A DNA stretch of 64,000 bases from Lysinibacillus timonensis (lineage in GTDB: Bacteria > Bacillota > Bacilli > Bacillales_A > Planococcaceae), in assembly GCF_900291985.1 (NCBI RefSeq), contig NZ_LT985980.1, forward strand, positions 2,268,001-2,332,000, in the 5' to 3' direction. The translations under genes and the position numbers were made by a program. Under the pieces are notes generated by a model, which saw only the letters and a program-made list of their open reading frames with translations, made no database searches and was not told the origin of the DNA. Shown here in pieces: positions 1 to 9,511 of the stretch (positions are counted from its first letter, which is position 1; every line of letters begins with the position of its first letter).

Positions 1-1470
1 GATATCGTTTTGAAAGTTAGTGCAGGAACTGATAAAGCTTCAGAGGAGATGCTAGCTCTAGTAGATGAGCTAGCATCTATGTCATCTAAAATTACCCTAG
101 AAAGAGTAGAGCTAAAAAGAACTCCAAGCTTTAGTGTGAACCGTATTGGCGAAGATACAGGTGTTACTTTTGCTGGTGTTCCACTTGGACATGAATTTAC
201 ATCATTAGTATTGGCACTTCTTCAAGTAAGTGGCAGAGCTCCAAAAGTTGATCAAAATGTCATCGATCAAATTAAAAACATTGATGGTACATATCACTTT
301 GAAACATATGTTAGTTTAACTTGCCATAACTGTCCGGATGTTGTACAAGCATTTAATATAATGAGTGTACTGAATCCTAATATTACCCACACGATGATTG
401 ATGGGGCCGTTTTCAAAGAGGAAGTTGAAAGCAAGGATATTTTAGCTGTACCTGCGGCTTATGTTAATGGTGAATCATTTGGTAATGGCCGGATGACAAT
501 GGATGAAATTCTTGCTAAATTAGGCTCTGGTACTAAAGCAGAAGAACTTTCGCAAAAAGAGCCTTATGATGTCTTAGTTGTTGGTGGTGGCCCTGCTGGC
601 GCAAGTGCGGCAATCTATGCGGCACGTAAAGGGATTCGTACAGGAATCGTTGCAGAACGCTTTGGTGGACAAATCTTAGACACACTAACAATTGAGAATT
701 TTATTAGTGTCAAAGAGACAGAAGGACCAAAACTTGCTGTAGCTCTTGAAGAGCATGTTAAACAATACAATGTTGATGTTATGAACTTACAACGTGCAAC
801 ACGATTAGAAAAGAAAGATCTAGTTGAAATTGAATTAGAAAATGGCGCAATTCTTAAGAGTAAAACTGTTATCCTTTCAACTGGTGCTCGTTGGAGAAAC
901 ATTAATGTTCCTGGTGAAGCTGAGTTTAAAAATAAGGGTGTTGCCTATTGCCCACATTGTGACGGTCCTTTATTTGCTGGAAAAGATGTTGCAGTTATTG
1001 GTGGAGGAAACTCCGGTGTTGAAGCAGCAATTGATCTTGCAGGGATTGTAAAACATGTAACGGTTATTGAATATAATGGAGAGCTAAAAGCAGACGAAGT
1101 ATTACAAAAACGTTTACGTAGTCTTCCAAATGTTACAATCCATACAAATGCTCAAACAAAAGAAATTACTGGTACTGATAAGGTGAATGGTCTTACATTT
1201 GTAGATCGTGAATCGGGCGAAGAAAAACATATCGAATTGGCAGGTGTGTTTGTTCAGATTGGTCTTGTTCCAAACACAGAATGGTTAGAGGGAGCTCTTG
1301 AACGTTCTCGTTTTGGTGAAATCATCGTAGACAAACGTGGTGCAACTACGATTCCTGGTGTATTTGCTGCAGGCGACTGTACAGATAGTGCTTATAAGCA
1401 AATCATTATCTCCATGGGATCCGGTGCAACTGCTGCATTAGCTGCTTTCGATTATCTGATTCGTAACTAA
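1..1470 (+). CDS. ahpF: Alkyl hydroperoxide reductase subunit F, 5' end outside window
   Basis: Flavoprotein disulfide reductase that passes electrons from NAD(P)H to the peroxiredoxin AhpC for peroxide removal in the cytosol. The reading frame is open from base 1; by recall of the family about 20 residues lie upstream, so the TTG at base 10 is not the start. Seen in order: a thioredoxin-like N-terminal region with CHNC (Cys codons 322 and 331), an FAD site [12 protein letters not shown], an NAD(P)H site [12 protein letters not shown] and the redox CPHC (Cys codons 949 and 958). Both redox pairs are intact. ahpC is expected just upstream, off the window; PerR control is typical of the family but its promoter is not visible here. 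Confidence 0.96.
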   Translation, partial: DIVLKVSAGTDKASEEMLALVDELASMSSKITLERVELKRTPSFSVNRIGEDTGVTFAGVPLGHEFTSLVLALLQVSGRAPKVDQNVIDQIKNIDGTYHFETYVSLTCHNCPDVVQAFNIMSVLNPNITHTMIDGAVFKEEVESKDILAVPAAYVNGESFGNGRMTMDEILAKLGSGTKAEELSQKEPYDVLVVGGGPAGASAAIYAARKGIRTGIVAERFGGQILDTLTIENFISVKETEGPKLAVALEEHVKQYNVDVMNLQRATRLEKKDLVEIELENGAILKSKTVILSTGARWRNINVPGEAEFKNKGVAYCPHCDGPLFAGKDVAVIGGGNSGVEAAIDLAGIVKHVTVIEYNGELKADEVLQKRLRSLPNVTIHTNAQTKEITGTDKVNGLTFVDRESGEEKHIELAGVFVQIGLVPNTEWLEGALERSRFGEIIVDKRGATTIPGVFAAGDCTDSAYKQIIISMGSGATAALAAFDYLIRN

Positions 1471-1523
1471 TTACTGATCATTTAAGTTAAATTTTCTAGT
1501 TGAAAAATTAACTATCGTAAATT

Positions 1524-1563
1524 AAAATCACTATTTCTCCTACTGGAAATAGTGATTTTTTTT
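1524..1563 (+). terminator. Terminator of ahpF
   Basis: Arms at 1524-1537 and 1546-1559 pair over about 14 bases (AAAATCACTATTTC) and are followed by a run of T. It sits 55 bases after the ahpF stop. Confidence 0.9.
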
Positions 1564-1795
1564 ATCCTTAATTTTTATACGTAAATTTTAGTTAGTAAAA
1601 TTAAAGTACCTATCTCTCTAGCTAAGTTACTCATAATACCATCTACTCCTCCCTTCGCATTTAACTTCTTCTATTCACTTATGAAGCCTAATCTATTTGT
1701 TTAACTGAATATTACTAAACTGTAATGAATATATTCTACTAGCACACATTTCGGTGCAATTTGGGTCGTATAGATTTATTCGTCCAAAAAAGAAC
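1564..1795. other. Intergenic region with no recognised feature
   Basis: AT-rich spacer between the ahpF terminator and the ggt ribosome binding site. No open frame of note, hairpin or operator was recognised; it should contain the ggt promoter, but I could not pick one with confidence. Confidence 0.5.
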
Positions 1796-1809
1796 AGGGG
1801 GAAAGTTAA

Positions 1810-3579
1810 GTGAAGGGGTTTCTAAAGAAAATTAGAATCATTTTCGTCGTTTCAATGTTAGTGTTAGGCTTATTACCTGCAACAGGACAAGCCAAAACTA
1901 AAACGGAATACGACACCAACTATGACAATTATGAATTAGTTTCTACTGCAAATGGTGGTATGGTCGCAACTTCTCACGGTATAGCGACACAGGTAGGCGT
2001 AGATATACTTGATCAAGGTGGTAATGCAATTGATGCGGCGATTGCAATTCAATATGCATTAACTGTCGTAGAGCCAATGATGTCAGGTATTGGCGGTGGT
2101 GGTTTCATGATGGTTTACGATGCGAAAACGAAAGAGACAACAATTATCAACAGCCGTGAGCGAGCTCCAGCTGGTGCGACACCTGATATGTTTTTAGATG
2201 AAAGCGGGAACCCCATTCCTTTTGAGGAGCGTGTACAACATGGGACTTCTGTTGGTGTACCTGGAACATTAAAAGGACTTGAATTAGCTCATACGCTATG
2301 GGGATCACGTTCGATGGAAGACTTAATCACACCTTCTATCGACCTTGCAAAAGAGGGGTTCCCTGTAAATGGATTTTTAGCTCAAGAAATATATAATTCC
2401 AAAGACAAGCTGTTACGCACTGCTGCAAAGGATGTGTTTTTTAAGAATGGAAAACCACTTCAGCAGGGTGATCTTTTAGTACAAAAAGATTTGGCAAAAA
2501 CATTAACGTTAATCAGTAAAAACGGAACTGATGTATTCTATAAAGGGGAAATCGGAGAAGCATTGGCAAAGACTGTTCAACACTTTGGTGGCTCTATGAC
2601 ACCAACAGATTTAGCAACTTATAACGCAACAATTGATGAGCCAATTTGGGGTAAATATCAAGGATATGATATTGCTAGTATGCCCCCTCCAAGCTCAGGT
2701 GGTGTGTTTTTATTACAAATGCTTGGCATTTTAGATGGGTTTGATCTATCTCAATATGATACAAGCTCATGGGAAAAATATCATCTATTAGCAGAAGCAA
2801 TGCATTTAGCCTATGCAGATCGTGCAGCGTACGCAGGAGACCCAGAGTTTGTCAACGTGCCTATTAATGGATTACTAAACAAAGACTATCTTGCTGAACG
2901 AAGTAAGTTAATAGATTTAAATAAAGTGAACGATAACCCAACTGCTGGTGATCCGTGGAAATATGAAAATAACAGTGCAAACTATGATATAACTAAACAA
3001 CCTGATGACAAACAATACGGCCAAACAACGCACTTTACTGTTGCAGACCAATATGGAAATGTTGTTTCCTATACAACTACAATTGAACAAGTTTTCGGTT
3101 CTGGAATTATGGTTCCAGGTTATGGGTTTATGTTAAATAACGAATTAACTGATTTTGATGCGATTCCTGGAGGGGCGAACGAAGTCCAACCTAATAAACG
3201 TCCGTTAAGCAGTATGACTCCTACGATTGTTTTTGAGGACGGTAAGCCGGTACTAACTGTTGGGTCACCTGGTGGTCCTACTATTATTACATCTGTTTTA
3301 CAAACGATTCTCAATGTTATTGAATATGATATGAGTCTAGAAGATGCAATTTCTGAGCCGCGCATCTACACAAATAATATGAATTCCTACCGTTATGAAA
3401 AGGATATTCCGAGAAATGTTATTATCAGATTGAATGACATGGGCCATTCATTCGGTGATTTCCCTACAACAATCGGCAACGTTCAAAGTATACTCATCGA
3501 TCATCAAAATGGATTGTTTAAAGGAGTTGCTGATGATACAAGGGACGGCTCTGCAATAGGAATTGAATTGAAAAAGTAA
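1810..3579 (+). CDS. ggt: Gamma-glutamyltransferase (secreted)
   Basis: Hydrolyses or transfers the gamma-glutamyl group of glutathione and poly-gamma-glutamate; the precursor is exported and cleaves itself into two subunits. The 589 residues match the usual Bacillus length (about 587). Residues 1-28 form a signal peptide (KK, hydrophobic core, cleavage near GQA-K). The autocatalytic nucleophile is Thr406 in QTTHFTV, the start of the small subunit; PLSSMTPT and the GSPGG loop bind substrate. The start is GTG at 1810, preceded by AGGGGGAAAG. It appears monocistronic, with its own terminator. No lesion was seen. Confidence 0.96.
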   Translation: MKGFLKKIRIIFVVSMLVLGLLPATGQAKTKTEYDTNYDNYELVSTANGGMVATSHGIATQVGVDILDQGGNAIDAAIAIQYALTVVEPMMSGIGGGGFMMVYDAKTKETTIINSRERAPAGATPDMFLDESGNPIPFEERVQHGTSVGVPGTLKGLELAHTLWGSRSMEDLITPSIDLAKEGFPVNGFLAQEIYNSKDKLLRTAAKDVFFKNGKPLQQGDLLVQKDLAKTLTLISKNGTDVFYKGEIGEALAKTVQHFGGSMTPTDLATYNATIDEPIWGKYQGYDIASMPPPSSGGVFLLQMLGILDGFDLSQYDTSSWEKYHLLAEAMHLAYADRAAYAGDPEFVNVPINGLLNKDYLAERSKLIDLNKVNDNPTAGDPWKYENNSANYDITKQPDDKQYGQTTHFTVADQYGNVVSYTTTIEQVFGSGIMVPGYGFMLNNELTDFDAIPGGANEVQPNKRPLSSMTPTIVFEDGKPVLTVGSPGGPTIITSVLQTILNVIEYDMSLEDAISEPRIYTNNMNSYRYEKDIPRNVIIRLNDMGHSFGDFPTTIGNVQSILIDHQNGLFKGVADDTRDGSAIGIELKK

Positions 3580-3597
3580 ACCAATCAGACCATATAA

Positions 3598-3637
3598 ATA
3601 ACCCCTTATCACGCTAAAGGTGATAAGGGGTTTTATC
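3598..3637 (+). terminator. Terminator of ggt
   Basis: Perfect 11-bp stem CCCCTTATCAC (3602-3612) with 3620-3630, a 7-base loop, then TTTTAT. It lies between the convergent ggt and SDR genes, and the opposite strand has only a weak T run. Confidence 0.88.
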
Positions 3638-3646
3638 ATGTAATAA

Positions 3647-4372
3647 TTAAAATGGATTTGTTGCGATAAAGCTTGCTGTTTTCACATAGATACGTGGGTT
3701 TAGCTTTAATTGATTAACAATGAATTCTGCAATGTCTTCAGGTTGCATGATTTTAGATTCATTATTTTCTTTTATTAAATTTAACTCAAGGGATAAATCC
3801 GTTCCTACCGTACTAGGTGTTAAAGCTGAGACGCGAATGTTATTTCTGCGAACTTCTTGTGCTAATGATTCTGTCAAACCAATCACACCAAACTTTGATG
3901 CACTATAGGCACTTGAAGTCGCGGCTCCATTTAAACCGCTTGTAGAAGAAATATTAATGATGTCTCCACCATTTTTTTCAATTAGTTGAGGCAATACGGC
4001 ACGAGTGACATAGTATGTACCCATTAGGTTTACATCAATGATTTTCTTCCACTCTTCTGGGTCCATATCCAAGACTGATTCAAATTTAGCAATACCCGCA
4101 TTGTTAATTAGTATATCAGCAGTACCTATAGCTTCTGTTAAAGATGTAACTGCAGACTCTACTTCCTCTTTGTTTGATACATCTGCTACTGCATACGCTA
4201 CTTTGACACCTAAAGCTTCGATTTCTGCCGCCACTTCTTTTAAAGCAGATTCTGTTCTTGCAAGTAAACCGACATTAACACCTTCTTTTGCAAGGGAAAT
4301 TGCTGTTGCCTTACCGATTCCTCTAGCCGCACCAGTAATAAATGCTACTTTTCCATTTAGTGATTGTGCCAT
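3647..4372 (-). CDS. Short-chain dehydrogenase/reductase, FabG-like 3-oxoacyl reductase
   Basis: NAD(P)-dependent oxidoreductase of the classical SDR family, 241 residues. A Rossmann cofactor motif GAARGIGKA is near residue 15, the structural motif NNAG near residue 90, and the catalytic Ser (ISSTSG) plus YSASKFG (Tyr, Lys) near 140-160. The closest family is annotated 3-ketoacyl-ACP reductase, but this gene is not in a fatty-acid synthesis cluster, so the true substrate is unknown. AGGAAGGAGCCC precedes the ATG. It stands alone, convergent with ggt. I do not assign fabG because housekeeping fabG lies in the plsX-fabD cluster in Bacillales. Confidence 0.85.
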   Translation of the reverse strand: MAQSLNGKVAFITGAARGIGKATAISLAKEGVNVGLLARTESALKEVAAEIEALGVKVAYAVADVSNKEEVESAVTSLTEAIGTADILINNAGIAKFESVLDMDPEEWKKIIDVNLMGTYYVTRAVLPQLIEKNGGDIINISSTSGLNGAATSSAYSASKFGVIGLTESLAQEVRRNNIRVSALTPSTVGTDLSLELNLIKENNESKIMQPEDIAEFIVNQLKLNPRIYVKTASFIATNPF

Positions 4373-4549
4373 TTAAAGGGCTCCTTCCTATCTTTACTTC
4401 GCTCTCATTATACTATTTGGCCCGTATTCTGGCACGAAATTGGATTGCTTAAGTTAATCAGTTACTTGGACGTATTAGATTATTAAAATTTATCCATTAA
4501 AGAGTTATTACTATGACCAAATGAACATCAGTTTAAACTCTAGACGAAT

Positions 4550-4582
4550 ACAAAAAAGACCCTATTATATAATGTTATAGGA
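4550..4582 (-). terminator. Possible terminator of the siderophore uptake operon
   Basis: On the minus strand CCTAT...ATAGG flanks the last codons of the ATPase gene and is followed by GTCTTTTTTG. The stem is short, so this is tentative. Confidence 0.4.
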
Positions 4583-5350
4583 ATAACAAATAGGAATACA
4601 TAATTCAGGGTCATGTATAATGCGAGCATCGATTTGAAATACCTCTCTCAACACCTCGCACGAAATAATATCTGATGGTGACCCACATTTCAGAACGTTG
4701 CCATGTTTCATTGTAATTAGCTCGTGAGAAAAACGTGCAGCATGATTTATATCGTGTAGTACCATGACAATTGTACAACCATGTTCCTCATTCAATTTTT
4801 TTACTATGTTAAGAACCTCTAGTTGGTGGGCCATATCTAAATATGTTGTTGGTTCATCAAGTAGTAAAATATTTGTTTCTTGTGCGAGTGCCATCGCAAG
4901 CCAAACACGTTGACGTTGACCTCCCGAGAGCTGTGACAGATCACGTTCCCGATATTCAAGTGTATTTGTTACCGTCATCGCCCACTCAATCATCTCCTTA
5001 TCCTTTGCTGTTAAACGGTTAACATTTTTACGATGCGGGTAACGACCGTATGAAATGAGCTCTTCAACTTTTAGTTCTCCCGGAGCTGTGGGTGATTGTG
5101 ATAATATTGCAAGCTGTTTTGCAATATTTTTTGTTTGTATATGATCCATATTTTGATCTTGAATATAAATTTGACCACCTTGTTTTTTTAAAATACGACC
5201 AATCGTCTTTAACAATGTTGATTTTCCGCAACCATTTGGACCGATTATTGTTGTAACTTTCCCTGTTTCAATTAACAAACTTACTTCATTTAATATTTTT
5301 GCATTTTCGTAGCCAGCTGTTAATCTTTCAATCTTAAAGGCTGTGTTCAT
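4565..5350 (-). CDS. Iron-siderophore ABC transporter, ATP-binding subunit
   Basis: Energises ferric-siderophore import (FepC/FecE/YusV class). Seen: Walker A GPNGCGKST, Q-loop region LSQSPTAPGE, signature LSGGQRQR, Walker B ILLLDEPT with D-loop YLD, and the H-loop His in MVLHDINHAARF. About 261 residues, normal for the family. The frame has ATG codons at 5359, 5356 and 5350; I choose 5350 because AAAGG ends 9 bases before it. It follows the second permease gene by five bases and is the last gene of a four-gene operon (receptor, permease, permease, ATPase). Confidence 0.93.
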   Translation of the reverse strand: MNTAFKIERLTAGYENAKILNEVSLLIETGKVTTIIGPNGCGKSTLLKTIGRILKKQGGQIYIQDQNMDHIQTKNIAKQLAILSQSPTAPGELKVEELISYGRYPHRKNVNRLTAKDKEMIEWAMTVTNTLEYRERDLSQLSGGQRQRVWLAMALAQETNILLLDEPTTYLDMAHQLEVLNIVKKLNEEHGCTIVMVLHDINHAARFSHELITMKHGNVLKCGSPSDIISCEVLREVFQIDARIIHDPELCIPICYSYNII

Positions 5351-5355
5351 GATCA

Positions 5356-6372
5356 TCATCCTTTCATCTTTATAAGTAAATATAAGAAATACGGAATCCC
5401 GATGATTGATATAACTATCCCAACTGATAATTCAGAAGGTGCAAATACTGTTTTTGCTACAAAATCTGAAAATACTAGTAGTGCCGCTCCAATCAACGCT
5501 GCAATTGGCATACTATACCGATGTCGAGTTCCGACTAATTGCTTGGAGATATGTGGTGCAATTAAACCGATAAAGCCAATACTTCCTGATACTGAAACAC
5601 AAGCACTCACCAACCCGACACTAGCAAGAATTAAATAAATCTTTTCCTTTTCTACTGCAATCCCTAAGTTTTTAATGTTCTCTTCCTCAAGTTGAAAGTA
5701 ATCGAGCAAAAAAGCTTTTTTATACAGATAAATCCCCAAAATAACAATCCATGGAAGCATTACATTAATGAAAATCCAATTTGCATTATATATAGAACCA
5801 GACATCCAAAGTGCTGCCGATTCATAATCCTTTGAGTTCATTTTCAATGAAAAGTACATCGATAATGCACCAAAACCGCTATTGATTGCAATTCCAGTTA
5901 GAATTAGTCGCTGCATATCTATACGACCTTTTCTATATGCAAAGATGAAAATAATACTAGCAGCAAGAAGTCCACCAACGAATCCAAACAAGGGCATCAT
6001 CATGATGGAAAGCCAACTGCTTACACCTTCACTGACAATACGGACTTGGAAGAAAAACATAAAAATGACGATCGCACTTCCAGCCCCGGCGTTGATTCCT
6101 AAAATACCAGGGTCTGCTAAGCTGTTTCTTGTGATGCCTTGTAGTACAATCCCAGCAATCCCTAGGCCAATACCAACTAATATTGCAATAATGATACGAG
6201 GTAATCGAAATTCAAAAATAACAAGATCAAAATTATCGTTTGAATCGATACGAAGGAAAGTTTTTATTATATCTATAACGGTCATATCAAAAGAACCATT
6301 CGTTAGGTGTAGGTAACTGCCTGCGAATAGTAAAAACACAAATACAATAAACATGATGGAAAAACGTTTCAT
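5356..6372 (-). CDS. Iron-siderophore ABC transporter permease 2 (FecCD family)
   Basis: Integral membrane half-transporter of the BtuC/FecCD family, 338 residues with about nine hydrophobic segments. Family signatures seen are GIVLQGITRNSLADPGILG near residue 90 and GSIGFIGLIAPHISKQLVG near residue 265, the latter region contacting the ATPase. It starts with ATG overlapping the stop of the preceding permease by one base (TAATG), which points to translational coupling. It should pair with that permease to form a heterodimeric pore. Confidence 0.94.
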   Translation of the reverse strand: MKRFSIMFIVFVFLLFAGSYLHLTNGSFDMTVIDIIKTFLRIDSNDNFDLVIFEFRLPRIIIAILVGIGLGIAGIVLQGITRNSLADPGILGINAGAGSAIVIFMFFFQVRIVSEGVSSWLSIMMMPLFGFVGGLLAASIIFIFAYRKGRIDMQRLILTGIAINSGFGALSMYFSLKMNSKDYESAALWMSGSIYNANWIFINVMLPWIVILGIYLYKKAFLLDYFQLEEENIKNLGIAVEKEKIYLILASVGLVSACVSVSGSIGFIGLIAPHISKQLVGTRHRYSMPIAALIGAALLVFSDFVAKTVFAPSELSVGIVISIIGIPYFLYLLIKMKG

Positions 6373-7379
6373 TAAGCTTTTTCACCCCCATGTTTATGAA
6401 TTAGGTATAGGAAAAACGGGACACCAATAAGGGCAGTTACAACTCCAATTGGTGTTTCATAAGGAAAGTTTATGTAACGACTTATTAAATCACAAAGAGA
6501 CAAGAAAAACGCACCTATTAGTGCTGAACATGGAATTATAAATCGATAATCGACGCCTACCAGAAAGCGTGTAATATGCGGTATAATTAAGCCTACAAAT
6601 GCAATTTTTCCAACTAAAGCAACCGCTGTCCCTGTTAAACATACGACTGCAAACATACTGATTAATTTTGTGACTCTTGTTTTCTGTCCTAAACCAATTG
6701 CAACATCTTCGCCTAAAGAAGTGATTGTAATGGCACCAGAAAAGAACATTGAAACTAACAAACCTATAACCCCTATTGGTAGTGATATCATTAACATCTC
6801 TATGTCAATGGCCTGTATTTTCGTGTTATACCAAGCGCTTACTGTTTGAGACACCTGGTAATACATAGCAATTGCTGTTGCAATACTACTTAAAAACGAA
6901 CCTATAACCGTTCCAATAATGGCTAATCTGACAGGTGACAACCCGTTTCGGATAAGAGAGCCAAAACCAAAAACAAGACCAGCCCCCATGATTGAACCAA
7001 CAATTGATAATAGGATCATTTGAAAATTCGATAATCCTGGTGAAAATACAATTGCAAGTGTAATAATAAATGCTGAACCATCATTAACTCCCATTAATGA
7101 TGGGGATGCCAAATAGTTTCTAGTAATCCCCTGCATGATTGAGCCAGCAACTGCCAAAAAGGCACCAACTAAAATAACCGCAAGTGCTCGTGGTATTCTT
7201 CCTGTCACAATAATTTGTTGGTCAATATTTGCTGCATCAAAATGAAAAAGGGTATTCCATATTGTAATTAGGGGTATTTCCTTTGTTCCATAAATAATAG
7301 AAATCAACGTTATACCTAAAATAAATACAGGTGCTAATACAAGTAAGAGAATGCCTTTTTTATTTTCCAAAACGCCCAC
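6372..7379 (-). CDS. Iron-siderophore ABC transporter permease 1 (FecCD family)
   Basis: Second FecCD-family membrane subunit, 335 residues, with SIMQGITRNYLASPSLMG near residue 85 and GKIAFVGLIIPHITRFLVG near 260. The frame opens at a GTG (7379); a TTG at 7370 preceded by AGGTGG is an equally good start, which would give 332 residues. It lies 67 bases downstream of the receptor gene, behind an intercistronic hairpin, and overlaps permease 2 by one base. Confidence 0.93.
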   Translation of the reverse strand: MGVLENKKGILLLVLAPVFILGITLISIIYGTKEIPLITIWNTLFHFDAANIDQQIIVTGRIPRALAVILVGAFLAVAGSIMQGITRNYLASPSLMGVNDGSAFIITLAIVFSPGLSNFQMILLSIVGSIMGAGLVFGFGSLIRNGLSPVRLAIIGTVIGSFLSSIATAIAMYYQVSQTVSAWYNTKIQAIDIEMLMISLPIGVIGLLVSMFFSGAITITSLGEDVAIGLGQKTRVTKLISMFAVVCLTGTAVALVGKIAFVGLIIPHITRFLVGVDYRFIIPCSALIGAFFLSLCDLISRYINFPYETPIGVVTALIGVPFFLYLIHKHGGEKA

Positions 7380-7400
7380 CTATCTCTTCTATTCTCTTCT

Positions 7401-7440
7401 ATATAAAAAAGCTATAGCGGACAATTATATAGTCCGCCAT
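7401..7440 (-). terminator. Intercistronic hairpin or partial terminator after the siderophore receptor gene
   Basis: On the minus strand GCGGAC (7437-7432) pairs with GTCCGC (7422-7417), then TATAGCTTTTTT. It lies between the receptor stop (7447) and the permease start (7379). It would let the receptor be made in excess over the membrane parts, as is common for binding-protein operons; that role is inferred. Confidence 0.7.
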
Positions 7441-7446
7441 AAACTC

Positions 7447-8439
7447 TTATTGAAGTAAGTTTTCTACTACTGCATCTAAAAATTTCATTTTAGACCAAGC
7501 TGTACCGCCTTGAGCAAGTGGGTCTATTGTATTTACAAAGACTTGCTCATTTTGTACTGCTGTTAAACTTGCGAATATCGGATTATTTTGCAATTCCACA
7601 AGTGCATTAGGTGCATCAGCGTTTTCTGATCCCTCAAATTGTAGGAAAATGACATCTGGGTTTACAGAAGCTAAAGTTTCCATCGTAATTTCTGCTTGGG
7701 CTTCCGCTTTTGAGATTATATCTGGAATTGGTACACCTAAATCCTCGTATAGTATAGGATTCAAATACACTCCTGTTGGGTAGATGTACATTAGTCCTCC
7801 CCGAACACGAATAACTAGAACCGTTTTATCTGCTAATTGTTCTGTTACCGATACTTTAGCAACCTCTACCTTCTTTTCATAATCTGAGATAATTTTTTCT
7901 GCTACATCTTCTTTACCAGCAATCTGTGCCAGTGCAGTTAAGTTATCCTTCCAATTTGTTGAAATATGAGAGTAAGGAAGCGTAGTTTGAATTTTATTCA
8001 TTGTTGACATCGTATCCTCTCCCCATTTCGATGTACCAACAATGACATCCGGATCAAGTGATAAAATAGCTTCCGCATTTGGCGCTTTTTTATCACCTAT
8101 TAACTCTGCCCCTGCTAGTTCTTCTGCTAGATAAGTAGGGATTTCATCAGCAATTTCAAGTACACCAGTTGGTTTGATACCAAGTGCTGCTGAATCTTCC
8201 ATAGCTTCTAAACTTGCTGCAATAATACTAGTAGCAGGTGTTGGTATTGTGTAATCAACTCCTAAATAAGAGATTGTGCTTATACCCGGTTGGTTTGTAT
8301 CTATTAAATTTTGCTCACCTAATTCTTCTGTTGAAGTTTTTTCTTCATTTGCTAACGTATCTGCCCCTCCTTCAGTTCCGCAAGCTGTTAAAGCTAAACT
8401 AAGTAATGCTACTGTTTGGAATACCAACCATTTTTTCAT
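7447..8439 (-). CDS. Iron-siderophore ABC transporter substrate-binding lipoprotein
   Basis: Extracytoplasmic receptor for ferric siderophores, 330 residues. It has a lipoprotein signal peptide with lipobox LTAC (Cys20), then a FepB/FhuD-type periplasmic-binding fold (TroA superfamily), including ILSLDPDVIVG near residue 110 and NPDVIFLQFEG near 270. ATG at 8439 is preceded by AGGAG at nine bases. It is the first gene of the operon, under a promoter (-35 TTGTTA, 17 bases, -10 GATAAT) overlapped by a Fur box. The nearby esterase suggests a trilactone catecholate ligand such as bacillibactin or enterobactin, but the sequence alone does not show the ligand. Confidence 0.93.
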   Translation of the reverse strand: MKKWLVFQTVALLSLALTACGTEGGADTLANEEKTSTEELGEQNLIDTNQPGISTISYLGVDYTIPTPATSIIAASLEAMEDSAALGIKPTGVLEIADEIPTYLAEELAGAELIGDKKAPNAEAILSLDPDVIVGTSKWGEDTMSTMNKIQTTLPYSHISTNWKDNLTALAQIAGKEDVAEKIISDYEKKVEVAKVSVTEQLADKTVLVIRVRGGLMYIYPTGVYLNPILYEDLGVPIPDIISKAEAQAEITMETLASVNPDVIFLQFEGSENADAPNALVELQNNPIFASLTAVQNEQVFVNTIDPLAQGGTAWSKMKFLDAVVENLLQ

Positions 8440-8477
8440 CCATTCACGCTCCTAATTACCATTTTGCGACTTTCAAT

Positions 8478-8492
8478 TGATAACGATTATCA
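8478..8492 (-). promoter_or_regulatory. Fur box over the promoter of the siderophore uptake operon
   Basis: TGATAACGATTATCA matches the 15-bp Fur inverted-repeat core with one off-symmetry position. It overlaps the predicted -10 GATAAT, so iron-loaded Fur would block transcription. Confidence 0.88.
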
Positions 8493-8580
8493 TTTACGTA
8501 ACAAATTCTAACAAAGCTAATAGAGAAAAGGAATGGACGAATTTCATTCAAAATATGGACTTTTGCCGATTGTTCAAATA

Positions 8581-8609
8581 AAAAAGCAAGCTTTCTGTTA
8601 GCTTGCTAA
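8581..8609 (-). terminator. Terminator of the AraC-type regulator gene
   Basis: Minus strand: AGCAAGC (8607-8601) pairs with GCTTGCT (8591-8585), followed by TTTTT. The stem begins inside the stop codon of the regulator. Confidence 0.85.
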
Positions 8610-9436
8610 AAGTAAATATTATTTTCTTCAAGATACTTTTTGTACTTAGAAGGTGACATTCCGACGTGTTTTTTAAAAACTCTACTAAAGTAAAAATGAT
8701 CTTGATACCCGACAAGATATGCAATGTCACCAATAGAGTAATGACCAATCCTTAATAATTCTCTTGCAACTCGTATTCGATATTCCGTTAAATATTGTAT
8801 GGGACTAAGCCCTGAATGCTGTTCAAATAACTCTGAAAACCTACGTCGCTCAATGTCCAGCATTTCTGCTAATTCAGCAATTGAAATATGATCTGCGTAG
8901 TTTTCCTGAATAAATGCAATTGCTTTTGTTATAATTGGCGAATTTTTATCTTCGATATGAATTTTTGCCTGCGATATAATCTCCTTTACTAAATTAAGAA
9001 AGATAACTTTCACTTGTAATTTTGCCATATTCCCTGGCTCTGACGTAAATTTAATAAGTTTATAAATATATTCTTTAATTTTTGCCATATACTTAATATT
9101 TATTTGAAAGTCCCTATTTTTTAAACTTAATGTTCCGTTATGTAAGGTTCTATAATGAACAACAGCATATTCCAACGGCCTATCACCCGCTGTTTCAATT
9201 TTAAGGTTCATTTTAGAACCTGCATGTACAATCGTTCCCTCCCTTATCACATACCTTCTATCATTCAGATAAAAATTTGCACACCCTGAGAGTGGAATTA
9301 CAATGCCTGATACACCATTTGCTGTCGTTCGATTCCCATCCGTGTGGTTCGGTAAAATTTGATTGGTTATGATGTTGACAAACTCAATTGACGAGGTTGC
9401 ATAATAATCAATAATTTGGTTTAAAGAATATTCCAT
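8606..9436 (-). CDS. AraC family transcriptional regulator of the siderophore locus
   Basis: 276-residue DNA-binding protein. The N-terminal part (about 1-125) looks like a cupin/AraC effector domain (GIVIPLSGCANFYLND). The C-terminal part has two helix-turn-helix units: ISIAELAEMLDIERRRFSEL near 195 and IGDIAYLVGYQDHFYFSRVF near 245, with the family end MSPSKYKK. AGGAG lies eight bases before the ATG. It is divergent from the esterase gene and shares a 75-base region with a Fur box. B. subtilis Btr, the activator of bacillibactin uptake, is a larger AraC protein with a fused binding-protein domain, which is absent here. A role as siderophore-sensing activator is inferred from context. Confidence 0.9.
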   Translation of the reverse strand: MEYSLNQIIDYYATSSIEFVNIITNQILPNHTDGNRTTANGVSGIVIPLSGCANFYLNDRRYVIREGTIVHAGSKMNLKIETAGDRPLEYAVVHYRTLHNGTLSLKNRDFQINIKYMAKIKEYIYKLIKFTSEPGNMAKLQVKVIFLNLVKEIISQAKIHIEDKNSPIITKAIAFIQENYADHISIAELAEMLDIERRRFSELFEQHSGLSPIQYLTEYRIRVARELLRIGHYSIGDIAYLVGYQDHFYFSRVFKKHVGMSPSKYKKYLEENNIYF

Positions 9437-9457
9437 AGATATCTCCTATATTGACTA

Positions 9458-9478
9458 TGATAATGATAATCATTATCA
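9458..9478. promoter_or_regulatory. Fur box between the AraC regulator and the esterase
   Basis: Perfect palindrome with 10-base arm TGATAATGAT, a single central A and the inverse arm. It contains overlapping 7-1-7 Fur motifs and lies 22 bases from the regulator start and 34 from the esterase start, so it can repress both. Confidence 0.93.
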
Positions 9479-9511
9479 TTAATTGTAACATTATGTAAGG
9501 AGGTAATACAA

